From Liriodendron chinense (taxonomy: Eukaryota > Streptophyta > Magnoliopsida > Magnoliales > Magnoliaceae), in NCBI GenBank assembly GCA_003013855.2, contig ML058342.1, positions 1,177,120-1,241,119 on the forward strand: a DNA stretch of 64,000 nucleotides, in the 5' to 3' direction. A program made the position numbers and the translations under genes. This document shows positions 31,988-44,214 of the stretch, one piece after another (within the stretch, counting starts at the first letter, position 1; each line of letters begins with the position of its first letter). Under the pieces are notes generated by a model, which was not told the origin of the DNA, did no database searches, and saw nothing but the letters and a program-made list of their open reading frames with translations.

Positions 31988-33363
31988 TCACCCAAAAAGA
32001 TACTCCTGACCAATACACATGATGCAACATATAACGATGCTAAAAATTAGACCCATCGCCCAGATCTGGTGGCGGTGTATCGCCACGAGCAGCTCGCTCC
32101 TAAGCATCCAAAAGCCTGTCAATCTGGGCAAGGCGAGCCATAATAGCCTCGTGCTGCATGAGGAGAGTGGCCTGTCCCTGAAATAGCTGAGACTCGGTCT
32201 GATCCATCCTCTGCTCAATCCGATCAAGTCTCTGAAATAGACGCTCCTGATGTTGACGTATCTCAGAGAGCCATGTAGGTGGAACTGCAGATGAGGATGG
32301 ATGATCAGAGGGCGAAGATGTGCTGCGACGTGAAAATGCGCGAACTGGAGTGCTAAAACGCCTTGGATGCTGATGACGATCCTTAGATGATCGTAGAGCA
32401 GGCTCAGACTCATAGTCAGTATGCTGTGGAACTCCTGCTGCTGATCCCTTCTTTGTTGAAGCTCTGCTTGAGTGATCTCCATTCTTGCGATAATGGATTT
32501 GTTGAGGAGGATAGGTCTGATAGGTTTTTCGGTTTGATCTACAAGACCTATAGAGCTGGCAAATTTCCTTATAAGGCACCCAAATGGAAGGCCTGCTGAC
32601 TGACCATCAGTCCCCAAAATGACGGAATGAATGGTGCTCATGATCATAGAGGGGAGACACATCTTCTCACCCTGATTGACTCGATACAGAATGGTCACCA
32701 TGGTCTCAGTTAAGTCAACTTTGTTGCTCTTACGGGCATAGACGTTCTTGAAGAATAAGTTGTGGAGAATCCGATAGTCCCACGACATATAAGAAGATCG
32801 AAGAGCACAACCGCTAACCTCCCTAGGGATCTCCCCATCACAAAGAGCACTAATCATATCAAGCATTGGTGGAGCCTCCTCGGCAATATCAGGAAGATCA
32901 CATGGACGAAGAATGGGAACATGAAGAGCCTGAGCTATGGATTCGAGACCGAAAGTCCATACGTGTTGTTGTCATGGACAGTGAAGGACACGGGATCTTC
33001 AATGATGTCTTGACAGCAGGCATAAAATTTATGGACAATATTTCTTTGCACAGGTCCTTCCATATGCAACACCAGCTCCTAATCTATTGCTCTCAATAAG
33101 CCTACAACATTGTAGGGTTCTAAGTCCACAAGAGAGGCTGATCTCTCACAAATCACATCTTGGTTAGCGAATTTAGCCCAATTGGCAAGATGAGATGTGT
33201 CAGGACCTTGGGATTTGGAGGGGGATTTGGAGGTTGAAACTGCTCCTTTTCCCTTGGAAGCGGTTTTCTTGGATTTGAGTTGGTAGGGCCCCTCATCATG
33301 ATGTTTCTTGGAGCGGCGTTCACGCCGAGGAGGGGGCTCATCTCTCCCACCATGAGAAGACAT
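31988..33363 (-). pseudogene. PF20167-like 'putative plant transposon protein' cargo ORF, broken
   Basis: Starts at the ATG at 33363 (MSSHGGRDEPPPRRER), with a basic Ser/Lys-rich N-terminus. It continues with DLEPYNVVGLLRAID, a stop, then LVLHMEGPVQRNIVHKFYACC. Another frame gives LPFGCLIRKFASSIGLV (about 32570-32520), and a third a Gln-rich coiled-coil tail (EIRQHQERLFQRLDRIEQR) ending at 32100. The order (strand, VxxFYA-type helix, LPFG/LPYG motif, coiled coil) fits the plant transposon-associated family PF20167. At least three frame changes make it a pseudogene. It sits downstream of gag in the sense orientation, where pol would be. Family assignment is from memory of the motif order. Confidence 0.5.
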
Positions 33364-34210
33364 GATAGTAGCCAATGATTCACTCAAACCTTCCCTAGGT
33401 TTCAAAAGAAAAGGATGCAACAATGTATACTCAAGTAGAAACCCTTACCAGAGAAGATGACAAGGAAAACCGGATATGGAAGAAGAATGCACACCCTTGG
33501 GAGCTTCAATCCTTGAAAGGAGACCTAGGATACCTTGAGGAGGGCTGGAGAGACCTTTCGAGAGAAGAGGGAGAGATAAGAAATGAATGATAACAGAAAT
33601 GAAGTGGTCTGACCGTTTTAAAAAAGGGTCGAGCAGCACATGCTGGATGAACGCCGGCCGGTTGGACGTGGGCACCGGCCGGTCAGACCACAACTATTTT
33701 TAACTTCCCCTTTATAAAAGTTTTCTCTAAGGCACCTGCTGTACAGCTGCCGGCTGATCGGACAGTGGTCACCGGTCGGCCGGTCCTCAACAAAAATGCT
33801 CATCTTGAGCATATTTTCAGATCCGCAAGGATGGGTCGCTTTCATGTTCTCAAATATGTTGTGTTTACGACCTAATCAAGCAATTTTGAGTTGGCCAAAT
33901 GTTTATGAGCATTACACATCAAAAATTTTTAAGGCAACCATATGATTTTATGAGATTTTGATGCCTAAGATGATTAAGTTTTAAAACAAACTGAGATGAA
34001 GGATCTTGTATCCAGATTTTTGTAATGTGCTCAGAAATGATGAGGCTAAGAACCTCAGAATTTACTACAAAATGTCAAACCACATTTATCTAAAGGCTAA
34101 CAACCTGCAAAATAGATAATTTGTTAGCCAATCCTCAATGTGCAGCCACCAATGAATTTCCATGATGTTACAGATTGATCAAATTCATGGGGCTGGCATA
34201 AGACTGAAGA
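33364..34210. other. Upstream region of the cargo ORF with palindrome-like GGCCGGTC motifs
   Basis: About 33650-33790 contains several 'accggccggtc' and 'gaccggccgacc'-type motifs around a TTTATAAAA box (33711-33719). On the minus strand this places CCGGTC motifs about 55 bp upstream of a TATA box reading toward the cargo ORF. 33800-34210 has no gene. Confidence 0.4.
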
Positions 34211-36089
34211 TCACTTCTCCTTCACGACCCATTTGGCAACAACTTTCATTGTGCCGGGGTCATGTGAGGATCTATTAAGAGTTCTCCTCTTTCCAAGAGA
34301 GCTGTTCTTTTTATATGATTGCTCATAGCCCATCCTCATTTCATTAATCATTTTGTTTGTCTTATCATTGATTAGGGCCACTTGTTTGAACAAAGCTTCC
34401 ATTCGAGCATCGTTCCTTGGTGGAGTCGGAAAATTTCTCCCCATATTCTTTTGATTCTTAGGGTGACTCCAAGTATGGTGCGCTTCTCTTCCTTTTAGAA
34501 TAAATTTACCTATCTTGCTCTGGGAGGGAGAGAGTTGTGGGCGTCTAAAGGCCAAACATTCAAATTTTAGGTGACCCACATCACCACAAACATGACAAAC
34601 CGGAGAAGCTTTGGTTTTACTTCCCGATGCACCATAGTTCTTTCTTACCATAAGAGGGACAGAAGCAGTCTTAGAAATATGACTGTTAAAACCAATTTCT
34701 CTTCTGTCCATAGGTGATCTCCCTATGCCCGAGAGTTTTTCAAGATTTTCTTCTCCGTGGGCGAAACGTCTTCTAGAGTCAACAACTTGACATTTAAGAC
34801 GATCAATTTCAGCTTTTACCTCTTTGAGTTCTTTTTCAAGGCTCACATATTTATCAAGGGTCTCACCATTCATGAATTTTTCTTTTTCAGCTCTTTTAGA
34901 TCGTGACCTAACTTTTGATTCTCAATTTTCAGACCATCAAGACTTTTGGTCAGTTTATCATTTTCAGCCTTCATTTGTCCCAACTTTTTTATGGTGTTCA
35001 TATTTTCAATATACAGTTGGTTATATACTTCTTGAAGTTCATCATCCTCACTCTCATCATCACTTGAGGAGGTATGGTTAACATTGTCTCCCTCTTTCTC
35101 ATTTTCAGGGAGAATTGTGGTGGTGGAGATCATAAGAGCTTTTACCGATCTTTATCCACCATCACTATAGGAATCATAGGAATCGGATTCCAAGCTAGTG
35201 TCATCCCAAGTGACAACCATGGCCTTTTTCCCTTTATGTTTCTTTTCATCATTTTCTGAGCAATTGGGAGCAATGTGATCATACTTCCCACAATTATAGC
35301 ATTTTAACTCTTTTGATCTTATGAAGGATTTACCTGTATGGTTCTTATGATCAAAATGCATTCCTTCCTTGTGGTGGCTCTTGTTTTTGAAGAATTCTGA
35401 AATTTCTTAGCCATAAGAGCCATTTCTTCTATGTCTATTTCCTCATCATCATTTTCCTTAGAAGTGTGTGCTTTGTGAGAGGTTTTCAAGACTGAATATT
35501 GGAATTTTGTGGGAGGTTTAAAATGAAGCTCATGAGTTTGAAGGGATCCTAGAAGTTCTTCAACCTTCATAGTGTCTAGGTTCCTACACTCTTTTAGAGC
35601 AACAACTTTAGATGAGAAGTGTTCTGGTAGAGATCTTAAGATTTTCCTACAAATTTTGCTATTCGAAACCTTCTCTCCTAGTCCACACATGTCATTGGTG
35701 ATGCTATTTAGACGTGTGAAAAATTGCATGAAGGTTTCATCCTCCGCCATTTTGATATTCTCAAATTGTGTTGTAAGGAGTTGGAGTTTAGATCTTTTGA
35801 CTATGCTTGCTCCTTCATGAGTTACTTCTAGAAAGTCCCATGCTTCCTTACTAGTTTGATAGTTTTGGATAAGAGCAAATTCATTTCTAGTGACTGAACA
35901 GAAAATGGCATTAAAGCCTTTAGCATTAAAAACACGTTGAGCTTTATCAAAATCAGTCCACATGGCCTTCTCTCTTGGTCTAAGCACATCCGGTTCACCT
36001 TTCTTTCTTATGGTATCCATTGGGAGTTTATAACCAAATTCAACCATATCCCATACATCCGAATCGATGGATTCTAAAAATATGCGCAT
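34211..36089 (-). pseudogene. gag: SIRE-like copia gag, two frameshifts
   Basis: The N-terminal UBN2-type domain (36089-35450) contains VWDMVEFGYKLP, KEAWDFLEVTHEG and the stretch MQFFTRLNSITNDMCGLG, with ICRKILRSLPEHF. After a frame change comes a CCHC zinc knuckle, CYNCGKYDHIAPNC. Then follow an acidic DDESEDDEL segment, a long Leu/Lys heptad coiled coil (about 35030-34800) and, in a third frame, a second knuckle CHVCGDVGHLKFEC. Two zinc knuckles with a coiled coil suit the long Gag of SIRE/Maximus elements. The frame ends at 34211 where protease should follow; none is found. Confidence 0.85.
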
Positions 36090-36143
36090 TCGAGCTCACT
36101 CTACGATCAACCTCTAGGTGGTTAAGCCCTTATAGAGGAACCC

Positions 36144-36155
36144 GCTCTGATACCA
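36144..36155 (-). other. Primer-binding site, initiator-tRNA-Met type
   Basis: Minus strand TGGTATCAGAGC, two bases inside the 5' LTR; the standard copia primer site. Confidence 0.95.
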
Positions 36156-36157
36156 AC

Positions 36158-38041
36158 TGAAAATGCGGTTTTACCGCTAGTGAGATAAGCTTGAAGGTAT
36201 GCTTATGTCCTAGAGGGGAGGTGAATAGGACTTTTTAATTTTTCTTGCAAATTCAAAAGCTCAATTGCATTTATTATAATTTAACGATTAAGTGCATGTA
36301 AATGATAGCAATTGATCACCTAATATCTAACTCGATTGACAACTATTCTAAGAGAAGCATTTAGTCAAACAGTTCATATGCATGCTTGTATTAATCATTC
36401 AAAGATGGCATATAAGCACTTTGTCAAACACAAGATGGGCATACAGTTAAGCACTTGTAAGATTGATAAACAAAGAACAATAATAGACAAAATGCATTCA
36501 CCACATTACACACGATGTATAGTGGTTCGATGATAAGTCTACTCCACTCCCGGTTCAAGTACCCAACTCTTTTGAGTACACCAGAATTCACCATCAGAGG
36601 TTTTAAATGAGGTTCACCTCTCAACCTTTACAACCTACACAAGATTAATGCCTACACAAGGACTTCTTAACTCCTACACAAGGACACGCACGTATTCTCC
36701 CGTGTCGGAGGCCTACTCAAGGAAAACTCCGAGATTGGGTCACAATCTCTAGATCCCAATCTCAACAAGAAGGGGGAATCAAACAATGGACTCTATAAGC
36801 TTAAACACTTATAAGAGATGAGCCCCGATTCAGCGCCGTTGATGAGTAGCTTCAACTTCCACGAATGCTTTAGCTCCTCTCCAAGCTCCCACGATCAACT
36901 ACCAATGCATATGATGTTCTTAGACTAGTGCCAGGTAGGTGGGAGAAGGTATTGATGTTCCATTTGCCTATTACAATGCAATAGTTAATGAAGGAACCAT
37001 TAATCGGATCATTCAATGGCTATAAATGATTTTAAGATGAAGATTCAATGATAGGGACAGCCATGAATGCTAGGCTTGAGTTCATTGTTCAAATCGAGCT
37101 TTGAATACTCAATGTAGTACCATTAATGGTTAGGTTTGAAGGATGAACTCAGGACAAGGATGAGCAAAAGAGATTAGATGAAAGTCTTAATAGCCTATCT
37201 TAATGATCTAAATGGGTGTGCAAGATCTCCATAAAATACCTCAAGATATGCTTTTATAGAGGCCCAAAAACGAGCTAAAACGGACATAAAACGGTCATAT
37301 TCCGACCTGCCTGGGACCCCCTCCGGTCGGTCGGATTTGAGCTCCGACCTGTCAACCGACCTGTTCTTAGATGGGTCGGGTAAGTGGTTTAGAAACCACA
37401 AACTCGCTGGACTCATTTTTAGCTTATCCGACCTGCTGTCCGACCGGTCGGACGGGTCAGCCGACCTACTGTTCGGCCGATCGACAGACCTGCCCAATCA
37501 TTGATTTTGGACTATTTAACTCTGGACCATATTTGCCATGTCCGGCCGATCAGCCGGCCGATCGGATGGCTCATCCGACCTACTGTCCGACTGGTCTTTG
37601 GACCGGTCGGCTGCATGATGTTTCTCTTTCAACTGCTAGTCAAGGACCAGTGACCGGCCGGTCGGCAGCCTTATCTAGCTCAAAACTCAAGCTGTTTTTT
37701 AGCTGAAATATATGTGCCCTACTAAGGAGATTTTCGTATTGTTTTTCATAGTTGGGCACCTACTTAATAGAGGTCCAAGACTGATCTTCTTGACCTTAAA
37801 ATCGTGGATTAAATGGCCGAGGATAGTATGTTTAAAATGCCATAAATACGGGTGTTTTGGGATCCTATAGGCTGTCTATATGCAACTTACCTTCCGAGCT
37901 TGATTTGGCTTGAACTTGAGTGCGGAAAGCTGCTTTGGTCTTTAAGTCTTGAGTCTTCAATCTTCGTCGGGGCTTACAAGAATCGACTGACTTACATAAT
38001 TACGGAATTGACAAAATGAGGCACTGATTTGTGCACTAATA
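36158..38041 (-). repeat. 5' LTR of SIRE-like element
   Basis: 1884 bp, TGAAAATGC...CACTAATA (outer CA mutated to TA), followed by TSD GCTAT. On the minus strand a TATA box CTATAAAA is at 37252-37259. Upstream of it (37300-37670) lies a degenerate CCGAC/GTCGG-rich array ('tccgaccggtcgg', 'ggaccggtcggc', 'gaccggccggtcggc'). Confidence 0.93.
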
Positions 38042-40560
38042 GCTATGTGGGGGCACCACTTGAAAAATTTTCTCTGAATAGGTGGCTATAAGAATGACCT
38101 TTTATTTAGGCCAAGGCAGACCCCACGTGATTGGGAGTCGAATCCCAAAATGAGGTTAGGCACAATTGTGTGGAAATTTCTGGTACCATTATCCGGACAT
38201 GTGATAAAAATTATACGTGCGCATCCAGTGTGCCCCCACCTTATGGGATTTGAAGATCATATATATGTCTATCAGGTGCACTTGACAGAACGTCAAAAGG
38301 TGACCTCATTTGATGGTGGGATGTGCCCAAAGTTGGAAAAAAAACCATTTCTGCATTATTACCTGCGCACCTCTTTCAAGTACCCATATTTGGGCTACTA
38401 CTAAAATCTGAATGCATGCAACCAAGGAGGGCCGCCTTGTGTGTTTTGAAGCTCATGCATAGGGCTACCAGACGGCTATTTTATTTCTCCATAAGTGAGC
38501 CCCTTACGATGACGAATTGGACCCAAACTTAGCCCCAAATCAATCCTGAATTAAAATCTATTTTAATTAGAAAATTGTGTAGGGCCACATCCAAATAGTT
38601 CACTACCTGTCCAGAACATCTGATGGGCGATTTGGTGTGATGTGTATGTCTGATCTTCCATCAAAATTGCTTTGATATTAGGCTTAATCTAAAATCACCA
38701 ATCATGGCCTTGAGACCACCTTAGTGCATGTTTGTATATTCATATTGTACATTCCGTGGACTCGCCTTGACGATTTGTTATGTAAGCCCTATAGAAAGGT
38801 CACATAGACATGGATGCTTAGGAAATTACAATTATATATTAGCCTGAGTCTTGAGGCCCACCTTGTGTAGGTGTTGGACCTATCATAGGAAAACTCAATT
38901 TATTACATGAATAAGGGTTAAGGAAACCCACTTGTTATAGGTAAATTTGCCTTGACGATTCACCTTGACAACTCATATTGTTAATCTACCTTGTTAACTC
39001 AGCCTATTAACTTGCCTTGTTAACTCACCCCGTCGGCTCACCTTGTTTACTCGCCTTATTAACTCACCTTGTTGTATACCTTCATGACTCACCTAGTAAG
39101 GTGTGTCCTAGCCTTGTACCTGGCTATTTGGACCACCATATCATGTATATCCCATCCACACCGTCCATTTACCTTTTAGGACGAGTGTGGGGTCCATCCT
39201 TGACATTAGTAGGTCATTCATGTCATCCATTATATGGAGCCTATCTTGCAGTATGAAGTTACACCTGTCGTCCCTTTTTGGACCTCATCGTATTGACCAT
39301 TTATCCCCATATTACACTATCATTGATGACTCTCTATCATGACCCGTCTATCTTGCAACCCATCCTATAGCATTCCTTTTATGGACCATTCATTGTGTGT
39401 ACCTCAACTGTATTGCTGGACCATGGGTCCTAATATGATTTTGTGTATTTTACTCTTGTCACCCAAGTAAGGTTTACCTTTGATGTATCAATAATGTATT
39501 CAACTATTCCCTTTCCTTTTGGATCATCTTGATATTGAGGCTTGATTCACATTGTTTAGACCCTCTATGTTGTTGAAGATCGTCCATTTATGGTTTCACC
39601 TCCTTATGTCTGCTTGTGTTATAAGTGAATTACCTTTTTATATTGTTTTTAGTATGTCTGTTGCCGCACGTAGTGTTGTTTGAAATAGTCTTATGCGATT
39701 TATGTAAGCTTTGAGAACTATCCTGCATGTGTAATGAGTGTGCATCCGGATTCAACATTGATAGTTGGGGATCACTAGGGCATAAATGCATTCATAAAGC
39801 ATTTAAGATGTAGTCACAAAAATGTAATTCACATGCCCTCCATCACGAACCTCTCCAATAGGTATGAGACTATTCGAGGACATGAGTCGATCACCCTGGC
39901 TTACACTCTATGCTAGGAATAACTTAGCATACATTGTAGCCCTTGGTGCGAGATTCCCTGGCTAGCGACATCCTGCATTATGACTCGACCATTCATATAT
40001 GTCCCCTCATCTTAACCATATCTCAAATTGGTTGGACTAGATTGCTTCATTGCCTTCGTGGTATATTAACCACTTGTCGGCACTCATGCTATATACTTGA
40101 CTCATGTATCATGAATGCTTGGCTCATCTGATTTTCTTGTATTAACCAGCCATAGATGCCGCGATTGTCGTGCAGTTCATTACCAGTTGATGATGACTTT
40201 GCATTTGATACCCTACAGTTTTAGGGTGCTCTTTGGAGACTTGTACGTGCATGTTGTCTCGTGTTTGTATGCATGGTTGCATTTCGCATCGTTTGCTTGT
40301 GCCGCATATAACATGGTTACTACATTGTAACCACAGCTCCATCGTTGTTTGTTGAACACCGAAAATACGTGATTGTCACATTGGATGCCAATGATGTCTC
40401 TTAGTGAAATTCCCTGATCTCGTTGGTACCAAAGTGTGGGTGCTCCATTTAAGGACCGGGTGGTTTAATCATACACTAGATAGTCTTTGGCATTCTATTA
40501 GTGAGTAGTGAGGTCTATAAGACCCCGGTGATGTTCCATTTCAAAGATGGTTTTGTCTTA

Positions 40561-40690
40561 GCGATATGACTGATGTTTCATATTTAGAGACAATTTAGTA
40601 TCAGCAATATGACTGATGTTTCATATTCAGAGATGATTTGGTATCAGCGATATGATTATTCGTATTTAGACCACTGTATCGAGAGGTGGT
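40561..40690. repeat. 43-bp tandem repeat
   Basis: 'gc[ga]atatgactgatgtttc' anchors start at 40561 and 40604, with a third partial unit at 40646. Confidence 0.85.
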
Positions 40691-40759
40691 GATTTGTATA
40701 CATTCATTGGATCATTGTATGTGACAATAGGCCTTGTAGGCCATCATATAGTACGAGTA

Positions 40760-40860
40760 CATAGCCTTGGCAGGTTGGTTACCTGTATTGTACACTTGCA
40801 TAGCTGTGATAGGCTGGTTATTTGTATTGCATGCTTGCATAGCCGTGGTAGGTTGTGTTC
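40760..40860. repeat. 39-bp tandem repeat
   Basis: Three units start at 40760, 40799 and 40838 with 'catagc[ct]', each holding 'ggttggtt'/'ggctggtt' and 'tgtattg'. Confidence 0.8.
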
Positions 40861-41701
40861 CAGTTTAGATTTCTCACCATGTTTTATTACTTACTCTGAT
40901 ATTTATCATGCTTATCATACACATTGTGCATGCACACATGCACTCACGAAGCTTCGTAGGAAGCTTATGTGCGTTTGTTACACTACAGGTTATACCGGGG
41001 TGTATCAGCAACATTGAGTTAGAGTAGTGAGTGTAGTAGCAGGAAGTGCTGGATTATGCACAACTTTTATATTTCCACATGTTGTATTTACCTTTAACAC
41101 TGTATGTAAAAGAAATGATATGGAAATGTTGTTCCTGTCTCTGATGGTACTCATACGGTGATTCTCATGTTATGAAAACATGTTTAAAAAAAAAAAAAAA
41201 TTTAGACCTAAAATCCTCCTTGTGAGATTCCAGGATTGGAACCTGGCATGTAGAGCTAGGATTCAAGATTGGGGATACTACGGAGGCTGCCACCTCTGAA
41301 TTCGGTTACGACAAATGGACGCCGAAAATTGAATTTGGGGCGTGACATCGACGGTTGCACATCTTCCACGTCACAATCAGGGACATGCTTAAAATTACCC
41401 ATAACAACAGTCCCCCAAGTTTCGTGGTCAAAGAAACTGAGTACAAAACTTTGAAAATATATTCTCGGTTCATCTGATTTAAGAGCTTTTTTGCACCCAA
41501 CTCCAAATATAACAGTCGCAATTCTGGTACGGTACTCAAATTGTCACCGCATTAAATAGGCGTGGGGTAAAACATTACAATCATTCCTTTTCGTACAAAA
41601 AGTTGTGGCGCTTTAAATGCGGCGTGCTGCCTTATATGTCGTAACGAACGGGGTGATGCCAAGTGTCGCGTCCTTGAAGGGAAAGAAACAGAGGCGTGAT
41701 T

Positions 41702-41709
41702 GCTATAAA
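41702..41709 (+). promoter_or_regulatory. TATA box upstream of the Transposase_28-type gene
   Basis: GCTATAAATACCCC about 240 bp before an ATG in strong context ('ccaccaccATGGTC', 41941). A possible leader intron runs from 'cttagGTACTC' (about 41823) to 'caatttAG' (about 41908). Confidence 0.5.
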
Positions 41710-42581
41710 TACCCCATCGTCTTATTTATCGAGGATACCAAAACCCTAAAACATCTAAAAAAACTCTATCTCTTGGGTCCTCCTGCTAAACTTAGAGATT
41801 TCAGGCTTTTGACAGCGCCTTAGGTACTCTCCTTTTCCTTGTCTGATTTTCGTGAATCATTGCTTAGTTGACTTTTAGTGTCTCCTAGTTCTTCTTCTTC
41901 AATTTAGGATTTCTTCCCATTTTTCTTCTATTCCACCACCATGGTCAGACGCGTCGTTGGCTCTTATTCGGAAATGGAGATAGAGGCATTGGGGGATCTT
42001 CTTCTTTGAATAACCCGAATCGTAATGTCCCTACCGACGCATACGACCTTGATGGTCATCCGTCCATATTAACATAATTGGACTTGGAAGAAATCCAGTC
42101 CAACTATCAGATCCCCGAGTCTGTCATAACCCTTCTGCCCCGCGCAGACGAAAATCCAAGCAGGCCACCTTTCAAGGAGGTGGTCATTTATAAATATCTG
42201 TTCCCTGACGGGTTTAGTCTTCCCATGCATCACTTTATGAGGGAAGTCCTTATTCGATTTAATATTTTCCCCAGGCAGCTCTTGTTGAACAGTTGGAGGG
42301 TTCTGCTCAGATCTTATATACTTTGGCATCAGGCTGGAATTGAGAAAATCATGGCTGACGAGTTTCTCAAAAGGTTTTAATTAAAGAAGAATCCTGCATT
42401 GAATGAATTATACTATCTCTCTTACTAGCATGGGTCAAATTTTATCATTGGAAACTCGTCCAGTAATAACAACTGAAAAGATGAGTGGTTTTTCACCTCG
42501 GGCGCCTGGGAGACGGCTGAGGTCGAGGAGTTATCGGGCCTGGGATCCATTCCCAGGGCCTTCCTCCTTTGTCTGATCCCT

Positions 42582-42585
<4 letters not shown>

Positions 42586-42650
<65 letters not shown>
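42586..42650. repeat. TA microsatellite, ~64 bp
   Basis: Uninterrupted (AT)n inside the Transposase_28-type locus. Confidence 0.95.
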
Positions 42651-42651
<1 letters not shown>

Positions 42652-43106
42652 TTTGTTTTCTCTGAGCACTCTTTTTGAGGAGTCAAGTTGAGCACTAACC
42701 TTTTTTGTTATCCTTTGCAGGAAATCATCTTGAAAAGCCCAATATGAGAGGTGGGATTCAGAAAAAGCTTGTAAAATTTTTTTGAGTGCCTGCGAACTCT
42801 CGGAACATCAAATTACTCCTCGATCCTCCTTCCTTGTTGTCTTGTGGCCTCATCCAAGGAAAACCCCCGGCTTTTCTGATACTTGAACATTAAGTCTTAA
42901 ATCAGTTTGACGTGTTTTCTGTCTGTGTGCAAAGATGACCTCAGGGGATCCTGGCCAAAAGAGGACTAGTATCTTGCCCTTTATGCCAGGAAGGGCTCAA
43001 AAGAAGTCTAGGGGGTCTGGCCCCTCTTATTCATCGAATCCTCCGTCATCTTCGCACATTTCACCTCCACCACCGCAGCCCTCCGTGTGGGCTCAGACTA
43101 TTGCCG

Positions 43107-43146
<40 letters not shown>
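43107..43146. repeat. Poly-C tract, 40 C
   Basis: A run of 40 C within the Pro-rich exon, translated as about 13 Pro. Exact length is likely unreliable in any assembly. Confidence 0.9.
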
Positions 43147-43149
<3 letters not shown>

Positions 43150-44214
43150 CCTCATCCTCCCGAGGCCCTATGCGGGAGAGAGGTCGGCCATCTCATGGCA
43201 AGAGTTGGTTCTGGCCTTGACTTCCACTGGGTCTAGTGGCTATAGGGTACCCAGCCATCTGGTTTAAACATGTCATTTTTTATTCGACAATGTCAGGAGA
43301 GATACTCTCGAATTAGCCTGCCAGTTGTTTCCCGAGCAGACCACTGTAATGGTGGGAATTCAATGTGCCCAGGTAAAATTCCTTCTCAACTAAGATGTAT
43401 TTTTTATTTCACATACTTGCATTTTTCTGATAACTGGTCTTTTCTTTGGCATATGCAGGCTTTGGACGCTATAGTTAAGTCCTTCAGGGACATTAGTGCG
43501 GTTAGGCACCTTTTGGATGAGAAGGACCGCTTCATTGTCACGGTCAATGAGAGGGCAAAGACTGTCAAAATTAGCGCCTGCAAGAAGGACAAGCTTGTGA
43601 AATCCTTCGAGGCATCCAATAAGGGTTTGAAGCTCGAAGCTGAGGACAACGCCAAGAAGGCCCAAGAGTTCCGTGCTTGGTATGAGGCTTTGAAGCAGCG
43701 GTTCTCCCAACTCCAGAAGGTGAAGAAACAACTAGAGTTGGAGAAGGCCTCGAGCGAGGCTGATAAGGCCTCAAGTGAGGCTAAGGTTGCTTAACTTTAG
43801 GTTGAGTTGTAGAGAGAAAAAGCCGACGTCGAGGCCAAGTTGGAAGGTGAAGGGGCTTGGGCCGTGGAGGCTTTCAAGGACTTCGAGGTCTTCAAGGATG
43901 ATCGACTTCTGGTGTACTCCACTGCTCAGAGTCGGTGCATGAGGAACTTCCGAAAGTTGTACCCTAGCTTGAAGCTTCCGAGCCTTGAGGCCTTCAAGGA
44001 TTTCGAGGTGGGGGTTGTAGTAGAAGAGCAGGCTAAGGATGAGGCCACCACAGTTACCGAAATACGATATTGGGGAGAGGTCACTACTGAGGCCGTAACT
44101 TCAGCAACTGAGCCTTCCGCTTCTCCTGCCTCTCCTGCGCCTGTCGCTGAGACTGATTTAGCTGGCGAGGGCCCTCTAGCCATTAAGAACCCTCCAATTG
44201 TTCTCTCCGAATAG

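Larger units (their letters stand above)
25609..38041 (-). mobile_element. SIRE-like Ty1/copia element with gag, no pol, and a cargo ORF
   Basis: Paired LTRs (25609-28960, interrupted; 36158-38041) are flanked by TSD GCTAT at 25604-25608 and 38042-38046. The polarity is minus: a tRNA-Met-type primer site lies beside the right LTR and the polypurine tract beside the left. Gag (36089-34211) has two zinc knuckles and a coiled coil, as in SIRE/Maximus elements. I see no protease, integrase, RT or RNase H. Instead there is a PF20167-like ORF and non-coding DNA, so this is a non-autonomous gag-only element (TR-GAG-like). I count about 18 differences in the first ~320 bp of the LTRs, so it is older than the Tat insertion. 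Confidence 0.88.
38047..41347. other. Intergenic repeats, possible Del/Tekay-type LTR end at 41347
   Basis: No ORF here is recognisable. A minisatellite of 'cttgttaactcacc'-like units lies at 38940-39090. The minus strand from 41347 begins 'tgtcacgccccaaattc', the usual start of Del/Tekay-type LTRs, so part of this stretch may be an old minus-strand LTR. I could not find its other end or a target duplication. Poly-A runs at 41188-41203. Confidence 0.35.
41941..44214 (+). pseudogene. Transposase_28-type (putative gypsy-type) antisense gene, broken
   Basis: The ATG at 41941 opens a short frame (MVRRVVGSYSEMEIEAL); a frameshift joins it to 42078-42380. There DLEEIQSNYQIPESVITLLP, EVVIYKYLFPDGFSLPMHHF and FNIFPRQLLLNSWRVLL match PF04195 (putative gypsy-type transposon). 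Weakly coding text follows (KDEWFFTSGAWETAEVEELSGL, about 42478-42530). 42935-43267 encodes a Ser/Pro-rich part with a long poly-Pro. A canonical intron (43373-43458, GTAAAA...tatgcAG) leads to a Lys/Glu-rich coiled coil (43459-43794), then a stop, then a tail to 44214. Stops and two microsatellites (42586-42650 and 43107-43146) break it. Confidence 0.7.

Noticed and set aside
38047..41347. A complete Del/Tekay solo LTR
   Set aside because: Only one end ('tgtcacgcccc' on the minus strand at 41347) is recognisable; no partner end or duplication of TCGAC was found.
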